64,000 nt of DNA from Albimonas sp041685625 (GCA_041685625.1 JAWLFJ010000004.1:14296-78295); one strand, 5' to 3'; positions 19,762-30,497 are shown, numbered from the stretch's first letter. Made by a program: numbers and translations. Notes: generated from the letters alone by a model not told the origin.

Positions 19762-21318
19762 ATGCCTTCCACCGACGCCGCCCCGACGCAGAAGGCCCGG
19801 CCCCGCCCGAGGGGCCCGAGCAAGGCCGACCGCGCCCGCGCCGAAGCCCGCCGATGGCACCTCTACGCCGCGCTCCTCCTCCTCGCCGTCTTCGCGCTGC
19901 GCGAGGCGCTGCTGCTCCTCCCCCTGATCCCCGTCCATTTCGACGAGGCGCAGTACTGGGCCTACGGCGAGGAGCTCGCCCTCGGCCACTACTCGAAGCC
20001 CCCTCTGGTCGGCTGGACGATCCGCGCCTCGACCGAACTCTTCGGCGACACGCTCTTCGGCCTGCGCGCTCCCGCGCCGCTGATGCACCTGCTGATCGGC
20101 GCGCTGATCCACCTCACCGCCGCACGCCTCTTCGATGCGCGCACCGGCTTCTGGGCCGCGGTCCTCTACACCGCCGCGCCCGGCGTCACGGTCTCCTCGC
20201 TCCTGATGACCACCGATCCGGTGATGATGGCCGGCTGGGCGCTCGCCCTCTACGCGGTCGTCCGCGCGCTCGACCGTCCCGCCAAGGCGCCGGAGCCGTG
20301 GCACTGGTGGCTGCTCGCCGGCATCGGCGCCGGCCTCGGCCTCCTCGCCAAATACACCGCCGTCGCGCTCCCTCTCGGCCTGCTCGGCCACGCCCTCCTG
20401 ACCCGGAGCGAGCCGGCCACCAAATCCCGCCGCGACGGTGCGCTTCTCGCCGCCGGCGCGGCGCTGCTCGTCGTCTCCCCCAACCTCGCCTGGAACGCCG
20501 CCAACGGCTTCGTCACCGTCACGCATCTGGCCGAGAACGCCGACACCGGCGCCGGCGTCGCGCCCGATCCGGTCGACCTCCTCGAGTTCCTCGCCGCTCA
20601 GCTCGGCGTGATCGGTCCGGTCGCCTTCCCGGCGATCCTCGTCGCCGTCTGGGCCGCGCTTCGCACCCGGGACTGGCGCCTGCGCCTCCTCCTCTGGACG
20701 ACCGCGCCGCTCCTGCTCGCCATGTCGGTCCAGGCGCTGATCGCGGGCGCAAACGCCAACTGGGCCGCGCCCGCCTATGTCGGCGGCTCGATCCTCGCCG
20801 CGCACTGGCTCCTCGCGCGCGGCTGGCTGAAGGCGCTGCTCGCGCAGGCGGCCTTCGGCGTCGCCGCGCTCGTCGTCATCCTCGGCCTCGGCGGCCTCTA
20901 CGCCCGTCAGGCGCAGGACCTCCCCCGCCTCTACGATCCGTTCAAGAAGATGCGCATCGGCGGTCCGTTCTGCGAACTCGCGCTCACCGCGATGGAGGCC
21001 GAGGGCGCCGACGCCATCCTCTCGAACGACCGCCGCCGCCTCTCGGAATGCGTGTTCCAGGGCGCGCTGCCCCTCTCCGAGATCGCCGTGTACGAGCCCG
21101 ATCCGGTCCCCAACAACCATTTCGAGTTCCGCGCCCGCCTCGCCCGCGGCGACCGCCGCCTGCTCCTGCTCGCGGTCGAATCCCCCGAGGCGGCGAAGCG
21201 CATCGCCGCGCGCTTCGAAAGCGCCGTTCCCCTCGGCACCGGCGCCTTCCGCACCCATGCCGACCGCGAGACCGGCTACGCCCTCTGGCTGGTCGAGGGA
21301 TTCCGCGGCTATCGCTGA
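19762..21318 (+). CDS. ArnT/GT83-like polytopic glycosyltransferase
   Basis: This protein of about 518 residues has around 30 basic N-terminal residues and then roughly ten membrane segments. The periplasmic loop HFDEAQYWAYGEELALGHYSKPP begins after the first one (Asp61-Glu62). This acidic D/E pair with a YSKPP motif is typical of GT83/PMT-like enzymes that move a sugar from a polyprenyl-phosphate donor to a lipid or protein in the periplasm. A C-terminal soluble domain starts near residue 400. The acceptor (lipid A, protein or other glycolipid) is unknown. The start is uncertain: 19732 and 19762 are both in frame and neither has a strong ribosome binding site. Confidence 0.8.
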   Translation: MPSTDAAPTQKARPRPRGPSKADRARAEARRWHLYAALLLLAVFALREALLLLPLIPVHFDEAQYWAYGEELALGHYSKPPLVGWTIRASTELFGDTLFGLRAPAPLMHLLIGALIHLTAARLFDARTGFWAAVLYTAAPGVTVSSLLMTTDPVMMAGWALALYAVVRALDRPAKAPEPWHWWLLAGIGAGLGLLAKYTAVALPLGLLGHALLTRSEPATKSRRDGALLAAGAALLVVSPNLAWNAANGFVTVTHLAENADTGAGVAPDPVDLLEFLAAQLGVIGPVAFPAILVAVWAALRTRDWRLRLLLWTTAPLLLAMSVQALIAGANANWAAPAYVGGSILAAHWLLARGWLKALLAQAAFGVAALVVILGLGGLYARQAQDLPRLYDPFKKMRIGGPFCELALTAMEAEGADAILSNDRRRLSECVFQGALPLSEIAVYEPDPVPNNHFEFRARLARGDRRLLLLAVESPEAAKRIAARFESAVPLGTGAFRTHADRETGYALWLVEGFRGYR

Positions 21319-21408
21319 GGCGCGGACGGCGCCGTTCGGCACGCGCCGGCGGCCCGCCGTCGTCCGAACCGGGCGCCGAACGTCCTATCGGAGCGGTCCT
21401 CGCGCGCG

Positions 21409-22677
21409 TCAGGCTCCGGCCGCTGCGACGAGCGAGACCTGGTCGGCCAACGCCCGCAGGCGCTCGCGGTCCGCCTCCAAGCTCAGCGCCGCCTCCGCCC
21501 GCGCCAGCGCCAGCCGCGAGTGCCGGCGCGACTCCCGCCGGACCGCCGCGTCGGGCAGGGCGGCGAGGGCGAGGAACGCCTTCTGCAGCCGCACGCCGAC
21601 CTCCACCATCGCGGCGCCGTCGCGCGCGATGGCGGTGAAGGCGTCGTCGAACACGTCCGCCATCGCCGGCGCCGGCGCCGCCACCCGGTCGAAGCGCGGC
21701 GCCTCCGCCTCGGCTTCGTCGGCGCCTGCCGAAAGCAGCCGCACGAAGCGCCCGATCACCGCGATCGCGGTGCCCGGATCGTTCACGCCGGGCGACAGCG
21801 CCCGGCCGGCGATCTCCGCCATCACGACGAGACCGAAGCGCGGATCCTCCTCGAAGGTCCGTTGCGGACCGAGAAGGAAGGCGTTCGAGACGCGCCGCCG
21901 CAGCGTCTCGTCCGGCGATGCCGTCCGGTCCAGCACGGTCGCGGCCGGTCGGCCGGGGTGCAGGAACGTTCCGGGCGCCGCCTCCACCCGGATCACGTGG
22001 CCGGAGGCCTCCGCCGCCGACTGCAGCGCCTCCATGTCGACGCTCAGGACGTAGCCGACGCCCTCGGCCTCCACCGTCGCACCGGGGCCGCGACCCAGCG
22101 TCTCGGGCGCGAGGCCGCCGAGATTCGGGCGCCGCCGTCGCCGGGCCAGCGCCTCGGCCGCCGCCGCCTCGACCTTGTCGATCGTCGCGCCCATGCGGCC
22201 GAGCCGCGCGATGCCGTCCACCCAGCGCACGAAGGTCAGGATCACCCAGGCGAACAACGCCGCCGTCAGCAGGAACAACGCGAAGCGCCCGGCCCGCTCG
22301 TAGAGACCCGTGTCGAGCGCCACGAGCCCCACGACGGCGAAGATGAAGGCGCCCACGAAGCTCGACAGCGCCGTCTTCGACTGGTCGTCCGCGACCACCA
22401 GCTCGAAGGCGCGCGGGGTCGCCGTCTGGGTGGCCGTGGCGTAGGCCGACAGCATCGAGCCGACCGCGAAGGTCGCCACCGCCAGCATCGTCGTGGCGAT
22501 GATCGTGAGCAGCTTGTCGAGCGTGTCGACCGCGATGTCGGGGACCGCCGCCCCGAGGTCCGTGCCGTCCGCGGCCTGCGCCACGAAGGTCGCCGCGACC
22601 GCCGCGAGACAGTAGGTCAGCGGCTTCAGCCACAGCCGTTCGCGCAGCCGGCGGAAGAGGAAGCGCAGCTTGTGCAT
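21409..22677 (-). CDS. DUF2254-family membrane protein
   Basis: A 422-residue protein with about four N-terminal membrane segments (near 18-38, 55-80, 103-123, 130-150) and a large cytoplasmic part. The conserved SMLSAYATATQTATPRAFELV and FLHPGRP/DPRFGLVVMAEIAGRALSPGVNDPGTA regions mark the DUF2254 family. Its biochemical role is unknown. It ends about 90 nt after the convergent glycosyltransferase. The SDR gene 25 nt downstream on the minus strand, upstream in transcription of nothing else here, is oriented the same way. Confidence 0.82.
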   Translation of the reverse strand: MHKLRFLFRRLRERLWLKPLTYCLAAVAATFVAQAADGTDLGAAVPDIAVDTLDKLLTIIATTMLAVATFAVGSMLSAYATATQTATPRAFELVVADDQSKTALSSFVGAFIFAVVGLVALDTGLYERAGRFALFLLTAALFAWVILTFVRWVDGIARLGRMGATIDKVEAAAAEALARRRRRPNLGGLAPETLGRGPGATVEAEGVGYVLSVDMEALQSAAEASGHVIRVEAAPGTFLHPGRPAATVLDRTASPDETLRRRVSNAFLLGPQRTFEEDPRFGLVVMAEIAGRALSPGVNDPGTAIAVIGRFVRLLSAGADEAEAEAPRFDRVAAPAPAMADVFDDAFTAIARDGAAMVEVGVRLQKAFLALAALPDAAVRRESRRHSRLALARAEAALSLEADRERLRALADQVSLVAAAGA

Positions 22678-22701
22678 CCGCGCCTCCCCCCGCCGCCGCG
22701 C

Positions 22702-23439
22702 TCAGCCGCGTCCCACGAACGGCATCTTCGTCGCCATCACGGTCATGAACAGCACGTTCGCGTCCAGCGGCAGCGCGCACATGTGCAGCACCGCGTCGGC
22801 GACGTGCTCCACGTCCATCACCGGCTCCGCCTTGGTGGAGCCGTCGGCCTGCGGCACGCCCTGCGTCATGCGCGCGGTCATCGGCGTCTCGGCGTTGCCG
22901 ATGTCGATCTGGCCGCAGGCGATGTCGAAAGGCCGCCCGTCCAGCGCCAGCGTCTTGGTCAGCCCGGTGATCGCGTGCTTGGTCACCGTGTAGGGCACGC
23001 TGCCCGGTCGCGGCGCGTAGGCGCTGACCGAGCCGTTGTTGACGATGCGTCCGCCCTGCGGGTCCTGCCGCCGCATCCGCCCGAAGGCCTCGCGCGCGCA
23101 GAGCACCGCGCCGTCGAGATTGGCCGAGAGCACCTTGCGCCAGTCCTCCACCGGGATCTCGTCGATCGGCGCCGGCGGAACGCCGGTCCCGGCATTGTTG
23201 AAGAGGGCGTCGATGCGCCCCCACGCCGCTTCCGCGGCGTCGAAGAGGGCCGCCACCTGATCGGCGTCGCCCACGTCCGTCGGCACGATCAGGGCCGCCG
23301 CGGCGCCTTCGCCCGTCTCCTCGAGCGCCTCGCGCCTGCGGCCGGCCAGCGCCACGCGCCAGCCCGCCGCGAGGAAGCGTCGCGCCGTCGCCCGCCCGAC
23401 GCCCGAGCCCGCGCCCGTGATCACGATCCCGCCCGACAT
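22702..23439 (-). CDS. Short-chain dehydrogenase/reductase (SDR)
   Basis: A 245-residue classical SDR with TGAGSGVG (8-15), NNAG near 87-90 and the catalytic YTVTK. The segment from about 170 onwards, IDIGNAETPMTARM, and the C-terminal NVLFMTVMATKMPFVGRG replace the usual VDGG ending, a feature of one SDR subgroup often annotated only as oxidoreductase. GGAGGG lies just upstream of ATG 23439. The gene is divergent from the metalloprotease (67 nt apart) and 24 nt from the DUF2254 start. The substrate is unknown. Confidence 0.85.
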   Translation of the reverse strand: MSGGIVITGAGSGVGRATARRFLAAGWRVALAGRRREALEETGEGAAAALIVPTDVGDADQVAALFDAAEAAWGRIDALFNNAGTGVPPAPIDEIPVEDWRKVLSANLDGAVLCAREAFGRMRRQDPQGGRIVNNGSVSAYAPRPGSVPYTVTKHAITGLTKTLALDGRPFDIACGQIDIGNAETPMTARMTQGVPQADGSTKAEPVMDVEHVADAVLHMCALPLDANVLFMTVMATKMPFVGRG

Positions 23440-23506
23440 GCCGTCCCTCCCTTGACCCCGCGGACCCTCGCGCCGCAGTTGTCGGCAGCATGCAGGGAGG
23501 GCCCGC

Positions 23507-24826
23507 ATGGGCACAAGACACGGCCCGGAGAAATGGGGCGGCGCGCCGGCGGGATCCTCCGGCGGGACCGTGACCTGGTCCGTCACCGCGCTCACCGACG
23601 CCTTCAGCGGCTTCGATGCGCGCATCGCGCGGCCCGCCTTCGTCGATCTCGTCCGCCGCGCCATGGACGCCTGGGAAGCCGTGCTCGACATCCGTCTCGT
23701 CGAGACCGGACCCTTCCGCCCGGCGGACATCGAGATCGGCTGGTCGCGGCTCGACGGCCCCGGCGGTCTGCTCGGCGTCGCCGTCACGCGCTTCGCCGAG
23801 GAGCGGCTGCTGCGCGCCGTCGTCCGCCTCGATCCCGAGGAACGCTGGAGCGCCGACCCCGAGCAGCGGCCCGCGGCCCGCGGCCCCGAAAACTTCCACG
23901 CCGTCGTGCTGCACGAGATCGGCCACGCCCTCGGCCTGCCGCATCTCGACGACCGCTCGGCCCTGATGCACGCCGTCGCGATCGAGGCGACGGCGCTCAC
24001 GCTCGCCGACGCGCGGGCGGGCGTCGCGCTCTACGGGCCGCGGCACGGGCCGGCGGGGCCGGGGCCGCAGATCATGGCCGGCACGCCCGGCGGCGACAGG
24101 CTGGAGGGCGGGGGCGGAGCGGACGACCTGCATGGTTTCGCCGGGGCGGACACGCTCATCGGCGGGGCCGGGCGTGACGCCCTCTTCGGCGGCTCCGGCG
24201 CCGACCTCCTTCGCGGCGGGGCGCGGGGCGACCGTCTCGACGGCGGCTCCGGGCCGGATCGGATGCAGGGCGGCCCCGGCGGCGACCGCCTCGACGGCGG
24301 CGGCGGGCGCGACCGTCTGGCGGGCGATGCCGGCGGCGACCGTCTCTCGGGCGGGCCGGGCGGCGACATGCTGCGGGGCGGCCGCGGGCGCGACGCGCTC
24401 GACGGCGGCGGCGGGCGCGACCGTCTCGCCGGCGGCCCGGGCCGCGACAAGCTGGACGGCGGCGGCGGCGCCGACCGCCTCGGGGGCGGCGAGGGACCTG
24501 ACGTCCTCGCCGGCGGCGCCGGGCGGGACAGCCTCGCGGGCGGCGCGGGTGTGGACCGTCTCGACGGCGGCGCGGGGCCGGACCGGCTGCTCGGCGGGGC
24601 CGGCGCGGACGTCTTCGTGCTGGCCCGCGGCGCCGGCCGCGACGTGGTGCGGGACTTCGCGACCGGAGAGGACGCGGTCGAGGTCGCCGCCGGCGCCCGT
24701 CGCTTCGCGGCGCTCGAGGTCGAGGACCGCGGCCGCGGCGCCGCCGTCTCGGTCGAGGGCGCGACGCTGATCCTCGTCGGCGTCGAGGCCGACGCGCTCT
24801 CGCCCGCCGACTTCCTCTTCACCTGA
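23507..24826 (+). CDS. Matrixin-like zinc metalloprotease with RTX repeats, predicted type I secreted
   Basis: A 439-residue protein in two parts. Residues about 20-180 form a matrixin/reprolysin-like domain with the zinc site HEIGHALGLPH (His136, Glu137, His140, His146) and a Met-turn (Met154 in ALMHA). Residues about 190-370 consist of some eighteen GGxGxDxLx nonapeptide repeats that would fold as a calcium beta-roll. The tail ends in DFLFT, like many RTX secretion signals. No N-terminal signal peptide is present, consistent with a type I system, but no ABC/MFP exporter is adjacent. GGAGGG precedes the ATG. It is likely an extracellular protease. Confidence 0.88.
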   Translation: MGTRHGPEKWGGAPAGSSGGTVTWSVTALTDAFSGFDARIARPAFVDLVRRAMDAWEAVLDIRLVETGPFRPADIEIGWSRLDGPGGLLGVAVTRFAEERLLRAVVRLDPEERWSADPEQRPAARGPENFHAVVLHEIGHALGLPHLDDRSALMHAVAIEATALTLADARAGVALYGPRHGPAGPGPQIMAGTPGGDRLEGGGGADDLHGFAGADTLIGGAGRDALFGGSGADLLRGGARGDRLDGGSGPDRMQGGPGGDRLDGGGGRDRLAGDAGGDRLSGGPGGDMLRGGRGRDALDGGGGRDRLAGGPGRDKLDGGGGADRLGGGEGPDVLAGGAGRDSLAGGAGVDRLDGGAGPDRLLGGAGADVFVLARGAGRDVVRDFATGEDAVEVAAGARRFAALEVEDRGRGAAVSVEGATLILVGVEADALSPADFLFT

Positions 24827-25195
24827 CGGCGTCCCTCGCCGGCGGTCGCGTCACCGACCCGCGCGCGCCGCCGCGCGGCCGAGGTCGCCGGCCCGCCGGC
24901 ACCCGCCGCGGGCGGCGCCTCGAGCGACGGAGGCCTCGCCTGGGTGCGGCCGCGACATCCTCGTGTCGCGGAGGATCGGCGGGTTCACCGCCGACAGGTC
25001 CACGGCCTCGAACGGATGGGCCGGCTCCGGTTCCTCCGTGACCGAGGGCATCGCGCCGGCCTTCCCTCCGCGACCGGCAGGCGGGCGCCGCCCTTGCCCC
25101 ATCGGCGCCGAACCGGGGCGACGCGTCGCGAGGGCGTCATGACCGAGAGAGAGGACGCGTCATCGGCTCCGCCCGCCGACGGCGACCTCGCGGCA
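24827..25195. other. Intergenic stretch without a supported gene
   Basis: About 370 nt between the convergent protease and ilvN. It holds GC-rich short hairpins (for example around 24868-24885) and an 83-codon Arg/Gly/Ala-rich frame on the minus strand with no domain character. No gene is called. Confidence 0.5.
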
Positions 25196-25765
25196 TCACA
25201 TCCCTTCGGGTCCGCGCGCCATCGCCGCGACGCCGGTGCGCGCGACCTCCACGAGGCCGAGCGGCGCCATCAGCTCCACGAAGGCGTCGATCTTCTCCGG
25301 TGCGCCGGTGATCTCGAACACGAAGCTCGCGAGGGTCGTGTCGACGACGCGGGCGCGGAACACCTCGCCCATGCGCAGCGCCTCGACCCGGGCGTCGCCG
25401 GTGCAGGCGACCTTGATCAGCGCCAGCTCGCGCTCCACCGACGGTCCCTCGACGCTCAGGTCGTGCACGTCGTGCACCGGCACCATGCGCGCGAGCTGCG
25501 CCTTGATCTGCTCGACCACCGCAGGCGTGCCGGTGGTGACGACGGTGATGCGCGAGCGGTGGGAGACGTGGTCGGTCTCGGCCACCGTCAGGCTCTCGAT
25601 GTTGTAGCCGCGGCCCGAGAACAGGCCGATCACCCGCGCCAGCACCCCCGCCTCGTTCTGCACGAGCACGGCGAGGGTCCGCCGCTCCTCCCCCTCCTTG
25701 AGGGAGGGGCGCAGCACGTAGGCGCTGCGCGCGGTGGAGCCCTTGGGGATGTTGAGGTCGTTCAT
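25196..25765 (-). CDS. ilvN: Acetolactate synthase small (regulatory) subunit
   Basis: A 189-residue regulatory subunit of acetohydroxyacid synthase, which gives valine feedback to the catalytic subunit in the Val/Leu/Ile pathway. An N-terminal ACT domain (about 28-100) contains RTLAVLVQNEAGVLARVIGLFSGRGYNIESL, the valine-binding signature, and a C-terminal ACT-like half follows. The start is ATG 25765; the longer frame is a shadow. Unusually it is not next to ilvB: 2.9 kb with three other genes separate it from the catalytic subunit (28684-30438), although both are on the minus strand. Confidence 0.93.
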   Translation of the reverse strand: MNDLNIPKGSTARSAYVLRPSLKEGEERRTLAVLVQNEAGVLARVIGLFSGRGYNIESLTVAETDHVSHRSRITVVTTGTPAVVEQIKAQLARMVPVHDVHDLSVEGPSVERELALIKVACTGDARVEALRMGEVFRARVVDTTLASFVFEITGAPEKIDAFVELMAPLGLVEVARTGVAAMARGPEGM

Positions 25766-25886
25766 GGGGCGTCTCCTGCAGGTCTCGCGGGCGGCATAGC
25801 GCGGATCCGCCGCCGTGGACAGGGTCCGCTTGCGCGCGGCCCCGGCCGGACTTCCCTCGAGGATCGCCGAAGGGGGAGGGGGGCGG

Positions 25887-26318
25887 ATGGACGGGACGAC
25901 GCACGAGGGCCGGTGCTTCTGCGGCGAGACGCGGCTGCGCGTCACGGGCCCCGCCGCGCTGCAGGGCTTCCGCCACTGCACCGAATGCCGCGAATGGTCC
26001 GCCGGGCCGGTCACCGCCTACGCCATCTGGCCGTCCGAGCAGGTGGAGATCCTGCCGGGCGAGGCGGGGATCGTCGCCTGGTCCCGCGCCGGCAAGGCCG
26101 AACGGCCGAGCTGCGGGCGCTGCGGCGGCGCCGTCGGCACGCGCATCCGCGGCGGCGCCAGGACCGACGTCTATCCGGCGCTGCTTCCCGATTCCGGCGT
26201 CGCGCCCACCCACCACATCTTCTATGGCGAGCGGATGATCGACATGGCCGACGGCCTGCCGAAGTTCCTCGACATGCCCGAGGCCGCCGGCGGCAGCGGC
26301 CGCATGGCCGAGGGCTGA
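25887..26318 (+). CDS. GFA-family zinc protein, copy 1
   Basis: A 143-residue protein of the GFA (glutathione-dependent formaldehyde-activating enzyme-like / CENP-V) fold. Zinc-binding cysteines are RCFCG (11-15), HCTEC and SCGRC. The family is often a zinc-binding carbon-sulfur-lyase-like fold, but the reaction here is unknown. ATG 25887 is preceded by GGGGGAGGGG. It is clearly paralogous to the GFA gene at 28153 (shared RCFCG, CxxCREWSAGP, DVYPA and FYGERM segments), and the two flank a cyclase gene. Both are on the plus strand, against the flow of ilv transcription. Confidence 0.85.
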   Translation: MDGTTHEGRCFCGETRLRVTGPAALQGFRHCTECREWSAGPVTAYAIWPSEQVEILPGEAGIVAWSRAGKAERPSCGRCGGAVGTRIRGGARTDVYPALLPDSGVAPTHHIFYGERMIDMADGLPKFLDMPEAAGGSGRMAEG

Positions 26319-26342
26319 GCCCCGGCGCCGGCGCGCGGCCGC

Positions 26343-28037
26343 TCAGGCGGCGGGCGCGGCCCCGGCGGCGGCGGCGGCGAGATCCGCCGCGAAGGCGGCC
26401 CGCTCGCCCTCCGGCAGGCCGAAGACGCGCGGCGCCGCGCCCGTCGCGCCCGTCGCGGCCAGCCGGCCCGCCGCGCCGGCGGCCCCCGCCGCGTCCCCGG
26501 CCCGAAGGCGCGCCACCGCCAGCGCGGCCAAGGTCGGCGCGACGCCGGGGGCGCGCCCCTCCGCCGCGGTCAGCCGCGCCGCCGCCCCTGCGGCGTCGCC
26601 CTCGCTCAGCGCCGACAGCCCCGCCCCGTGCAGGTAGAGATGGACGTAGGGATCGTTCGGCTCCAACGCCGCCGCGCGATCCGCGTCGCGCCACGCCTCC
26701 GCGGCCCGGCCGCCCGCCAGCAGGGCCAGGCCGCGCATCCAGAAGCCCATGTTGTAGTCCGGATTGACCTCCAGCGACCGCTCCGCCGCCGCCAGCGCGT
26801 CCCCGAGGCGTCCGGCCTCCAGCAGCAGCCCCGCCCGCGCGCAATGCGCCATGTCGCTCCGCCCGTTGACCCGCAGCGCGGCGTCGATCCGCGCCAGCGC
26901 CGTCTCCCGCACCGCCGCCGGCGTCGCGCCGAGCCCGTAGAGCGGCTCGGCGAGGCCCAGCCCCGCCGCCGCCATCGCGAGCGCCATGAAGTCGTCCGGC
27001 CGCAGCGCCAGCGCCTGCTCGGCGACGCGCCCGCCGCCCTCCCATCCCTCCCGCGTCGGCGTGAAGAAGGCCGCGCCCGCCCGGTTCAGCAGCGCCTCGA
27101 AGGAGAGCTCGTCCAGCGGCCGGTCGGCCAGCCGCCGCGCCTCGTGCGCCGCGATGCGCCGGCGCAGCGCCGTGGCGAGCCGCGGCGCCGCCGCCTCCGC
27201 GAGCGCGAGCGGATCGTCCGTCGCCTCGCGCAGCCGGTCGTCCCAGACCCTCAGCGCCTCGTGCGCCGAGACCAGCGCCGCCGCGACGCGCGCCCCGCCC
27301 CCGCCGAGGCGCACCGACCCCTCGACGAGATAGGCCGCGCGCGCCCGGTCCTCGACCAGCTCCAGCCCGGTCAGCCGCGCGAGCTGCGCGCGCAGCTCGT
27401 CGGTCAGGTCCGCGGCCGCCTCCGCCTCCTCCGGCCGCCGGCCCTCGAAGGGCGCGAGATGCACGCGCGGCTTGCCCTCGCCCGTTCGGAGCGGCTCCGG
27501 CCAGGACCAGACCGCGACGGGCGCCGAGAGGTTGCGGAACTTGCGCGGTCCGTTGTCCCGGAACGCCGCCCGCCGCGCCGGGGGCAGGGCGTCCGCGACC
27601 GCCTCGGAGACGAGCACGCCCCCCGGCTCGCACATCCCCTCGAGCCGCGCGGCGAGGACGACGGGCTGGCCGAAGACGTCGTCGCGCTCCGCCGTGATCT
27701 CGCCCGTCGCGACCCCGATGCGCAGGCGCAGCCGCCGCTCCGCCGGCTCTGCGCCCTCGCGCGCCTCGGCCGCCGCCTGCAGCGCCAGCGCCGCCTCCAC
27801 CGCCGCCGCCGCGTCCGGCGCCTCCGCGAGGAAGCCGTCGCCGAGCCGCTTGACGAGGCGCCCGCCCGCGGCCGCGAGCGCGGGCTCGGCCGCCTCGTCG
27901 AACAGCGCCCGCACGCGCGCCAAGGTCCGCGCCTCGTCCGCCTCGATCAGCCGCGAATACCCCGCCACGTCGGCGATCAGGACGGTGGCCGACCGCCGCC
28001 CGTCGTCCCCGCCCGAACCCATGCCGCGCCTCCGCAC
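26343..28037 (-). CDS. Class III adenylate/guanylate cyclase fused to TPR region
   Basis: A 564-residue protein. Residues about 15-180 form a class III cyclase catalytic domain with both metal-binding aspartates, Asp23 (LIADVAGYSRL) and Asp67 (RLGDGFLAE), and a VATGEI-type segment. Residues about 290-560 are Ala/Leu-rich TPR-like helical repeats. There is no membrane segment, so it is a cytoplasmic enzyme whose repeats may sense a partner. This cyclase-TPR build is common in rhizobia and relatives. Alternative start: Met6. It is flanked by the two GFA genes and, with them, splits ilvN from ilvB. Confidence 0.85.
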   Translation of the reverse strand: MRRRGMGSGGDDGRRSATVLIADVAGYSRLIEADEARTLARVRALFDEAAEPALAAAGGRLVKRLGDGFLAEAPDAAAAVEAALALQAAAEAREGAEPAERRLRLRIGVATGEITAERDDVFGQPVVLAARLEGMCEPGGVLVSEAVADALPPARRAAFRDNGPRKFRNLSAPVAVWSWPEPLRTGEGKPRVHLAPFEGRRPEEAEAAADLTDELRAQLARLTGLELVEDRARAAYLVEGSVRLGGGGARVAAALVSAHEALRVWDDRLREATDDPLALAEAAAPRLATALRRRIAAHEARRLADRPLDELSFEALLNRAGAAFFTPTREGWEGGGRVAEQALALRPDDFMALAMAAAGLGLAEPLYGLGATPAAVRETALARIDAALRVNGRSDMAHCARAGLLLEAGRLGDALAAAERSLEVNPDYNMGFWMRGLALLAGGRAAEAWRDADRAAALEPNDPYVHLYLHGAGLSALSEGDAAGAAARLTAAEGRAPGVAPTLAALAVARLRAGDAAGAAGAAGRLAATGATGAAPRVFGLPEGERAAFAADLAAAAAGAAPAA

Positions 28038-28152
28038 GTCGCGCCTCGCGACCCTGCCGCGCCGGCCCCTCGCGGCCCGCGCGTGAAGCCTAGGCGCGGC
28101 GCGACGGTCGCGCTAGGCTCGGCACATCATCCACGCGGGAGGAACGACGGAC

Positions 28153-28581
28153 ATGAGCGACGCGGTGACGGGACGCTGCTTCTGCGGCGCGGTGGAGATC
28201 GAGGTGGAGGGCGAGCCGGCGGCGCAGGGCTACTGCCACTGCGTCGACTGCCGCGAATGGTCGGCGGGGCCGCTCAACGCCTTCTCCCTCTGGCAGCCGG
28301 ACGCCGTCTCGGTGACCAAGGGCGAGGACAAGCTGAAGGGCTACGAGCGGACCGAGGCCTCCGACCGGCGCTTCTGCGTCGAGTGCGGCGGACACGTCAT
28401 GACGCGCCATCCCGGCATGGGGCTGATCGACGTCTATCCGGCGGTGCTGTCGGGCTTCTCGCACGCGCCGGCCCTGCACGTCTTCTACGGCGAGCGGATG
28501 ATGGACGTCCCCGACGACCTGCCGAAGTTCAAGGACCTGCCCTCCGAGTTCGGCGGCACCGGCCAGACGGTGGACGGCTGA
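28153..28581 (+). CDS. GFA-family zinc protein, copy 2
   Basis: A 142-residue GFA-fold zinc protein. Its cysteine sets are RCFCG (8-12), CHCVDC and FCVEC, giving the family's zinc sites. DVYPAVL and HVFYGERMMDVPDDLPKF match copy 1 (25887-26318), with roughly half of the residues shared by eye. ATG is preceded by GGGAGGAACG. It is divergent from the cyclase (115 nt apart) and convergent with ilvB. The duplicated pair around the cyclase suggests duplication or insertion as a unit. Confidence 0.87.
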   Translation: MSDAVTGRCFCGAVEIEVEGEPAAQGYCHCVDCREWSAGPLNAFSLWQPDAVSVTKGEDKLKGYERTEASDRRFCVECGGHVMTRHPGMGLIDVYPAVLSGFSHAPALHVFYGERMMDVPDDLPKFKDLPSEFGGTGQTVDG

Positions 28582-28599
28582 TGCCCCGCCGCCGGCGCG

Positions 28600-28625
28600 A
28601 TCACATCGAGTTTCCAAGATGTGAT
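28600..28625. repeat. Perfect 8-bp inverted repeat with 10-nt loop
   Basis: ATCACATC and GATGTGAT flank a 10-nt T/A-rich loop, 18 nt after the GFA stop. This stretch is visibly less GC-rich than its surroundings. It could be the first half of a two-hairpin convergent terminator or a small intergenic repeat element. Confidence 0.45.
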
Positions 28626-28644
28626 AGCGAAATCAAGGCCCTGA

Positions 28645-28670
28645 CCCCCTGCTTACATGTGAGCAGGGGG
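28645..28670. terminator. Hairpin between convergent GFA and ilvB genes
   Basis: CCCCCTGCT pairs with AGCAGGGGG around an 8-nt loop that itself contains the palindrome ACATGT. It lies 13 nt from the ilvB stop and could serve both directions. There is no U-tract. Confidence 0.5.
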
Positions 28671-28683
28671 CAGGGATCGCCGC

Positions 28684-30438
<1,755 letters not shown>

Positions 30439-30497
30439 CTCGGTGCTTCCTCTTTCGGTCCTGGCGGTGGCGGGGGGTCGGGACGGCGTTCGGGCAC

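Noticed and set aside
20984..24133. Long minus-strand open frame of about 1050 codons
   Set aside because: It runs across the glycosyltransferase, DUF2254 and protease genes in a shadow frame and shows no protein family character.
24100..24620. Short repeats that could suggest a CRISPR-like or minisatellite array
   Set aside because: They are the in-frame RTX nonapeptide codons of the metalloprotease, degenerate and coding.
24851..25102. An 83-codon minus-strand frame between the protease and ilvN
   Set aside because: No ribosome binding site, no recognisable motif and shadow-like composition.
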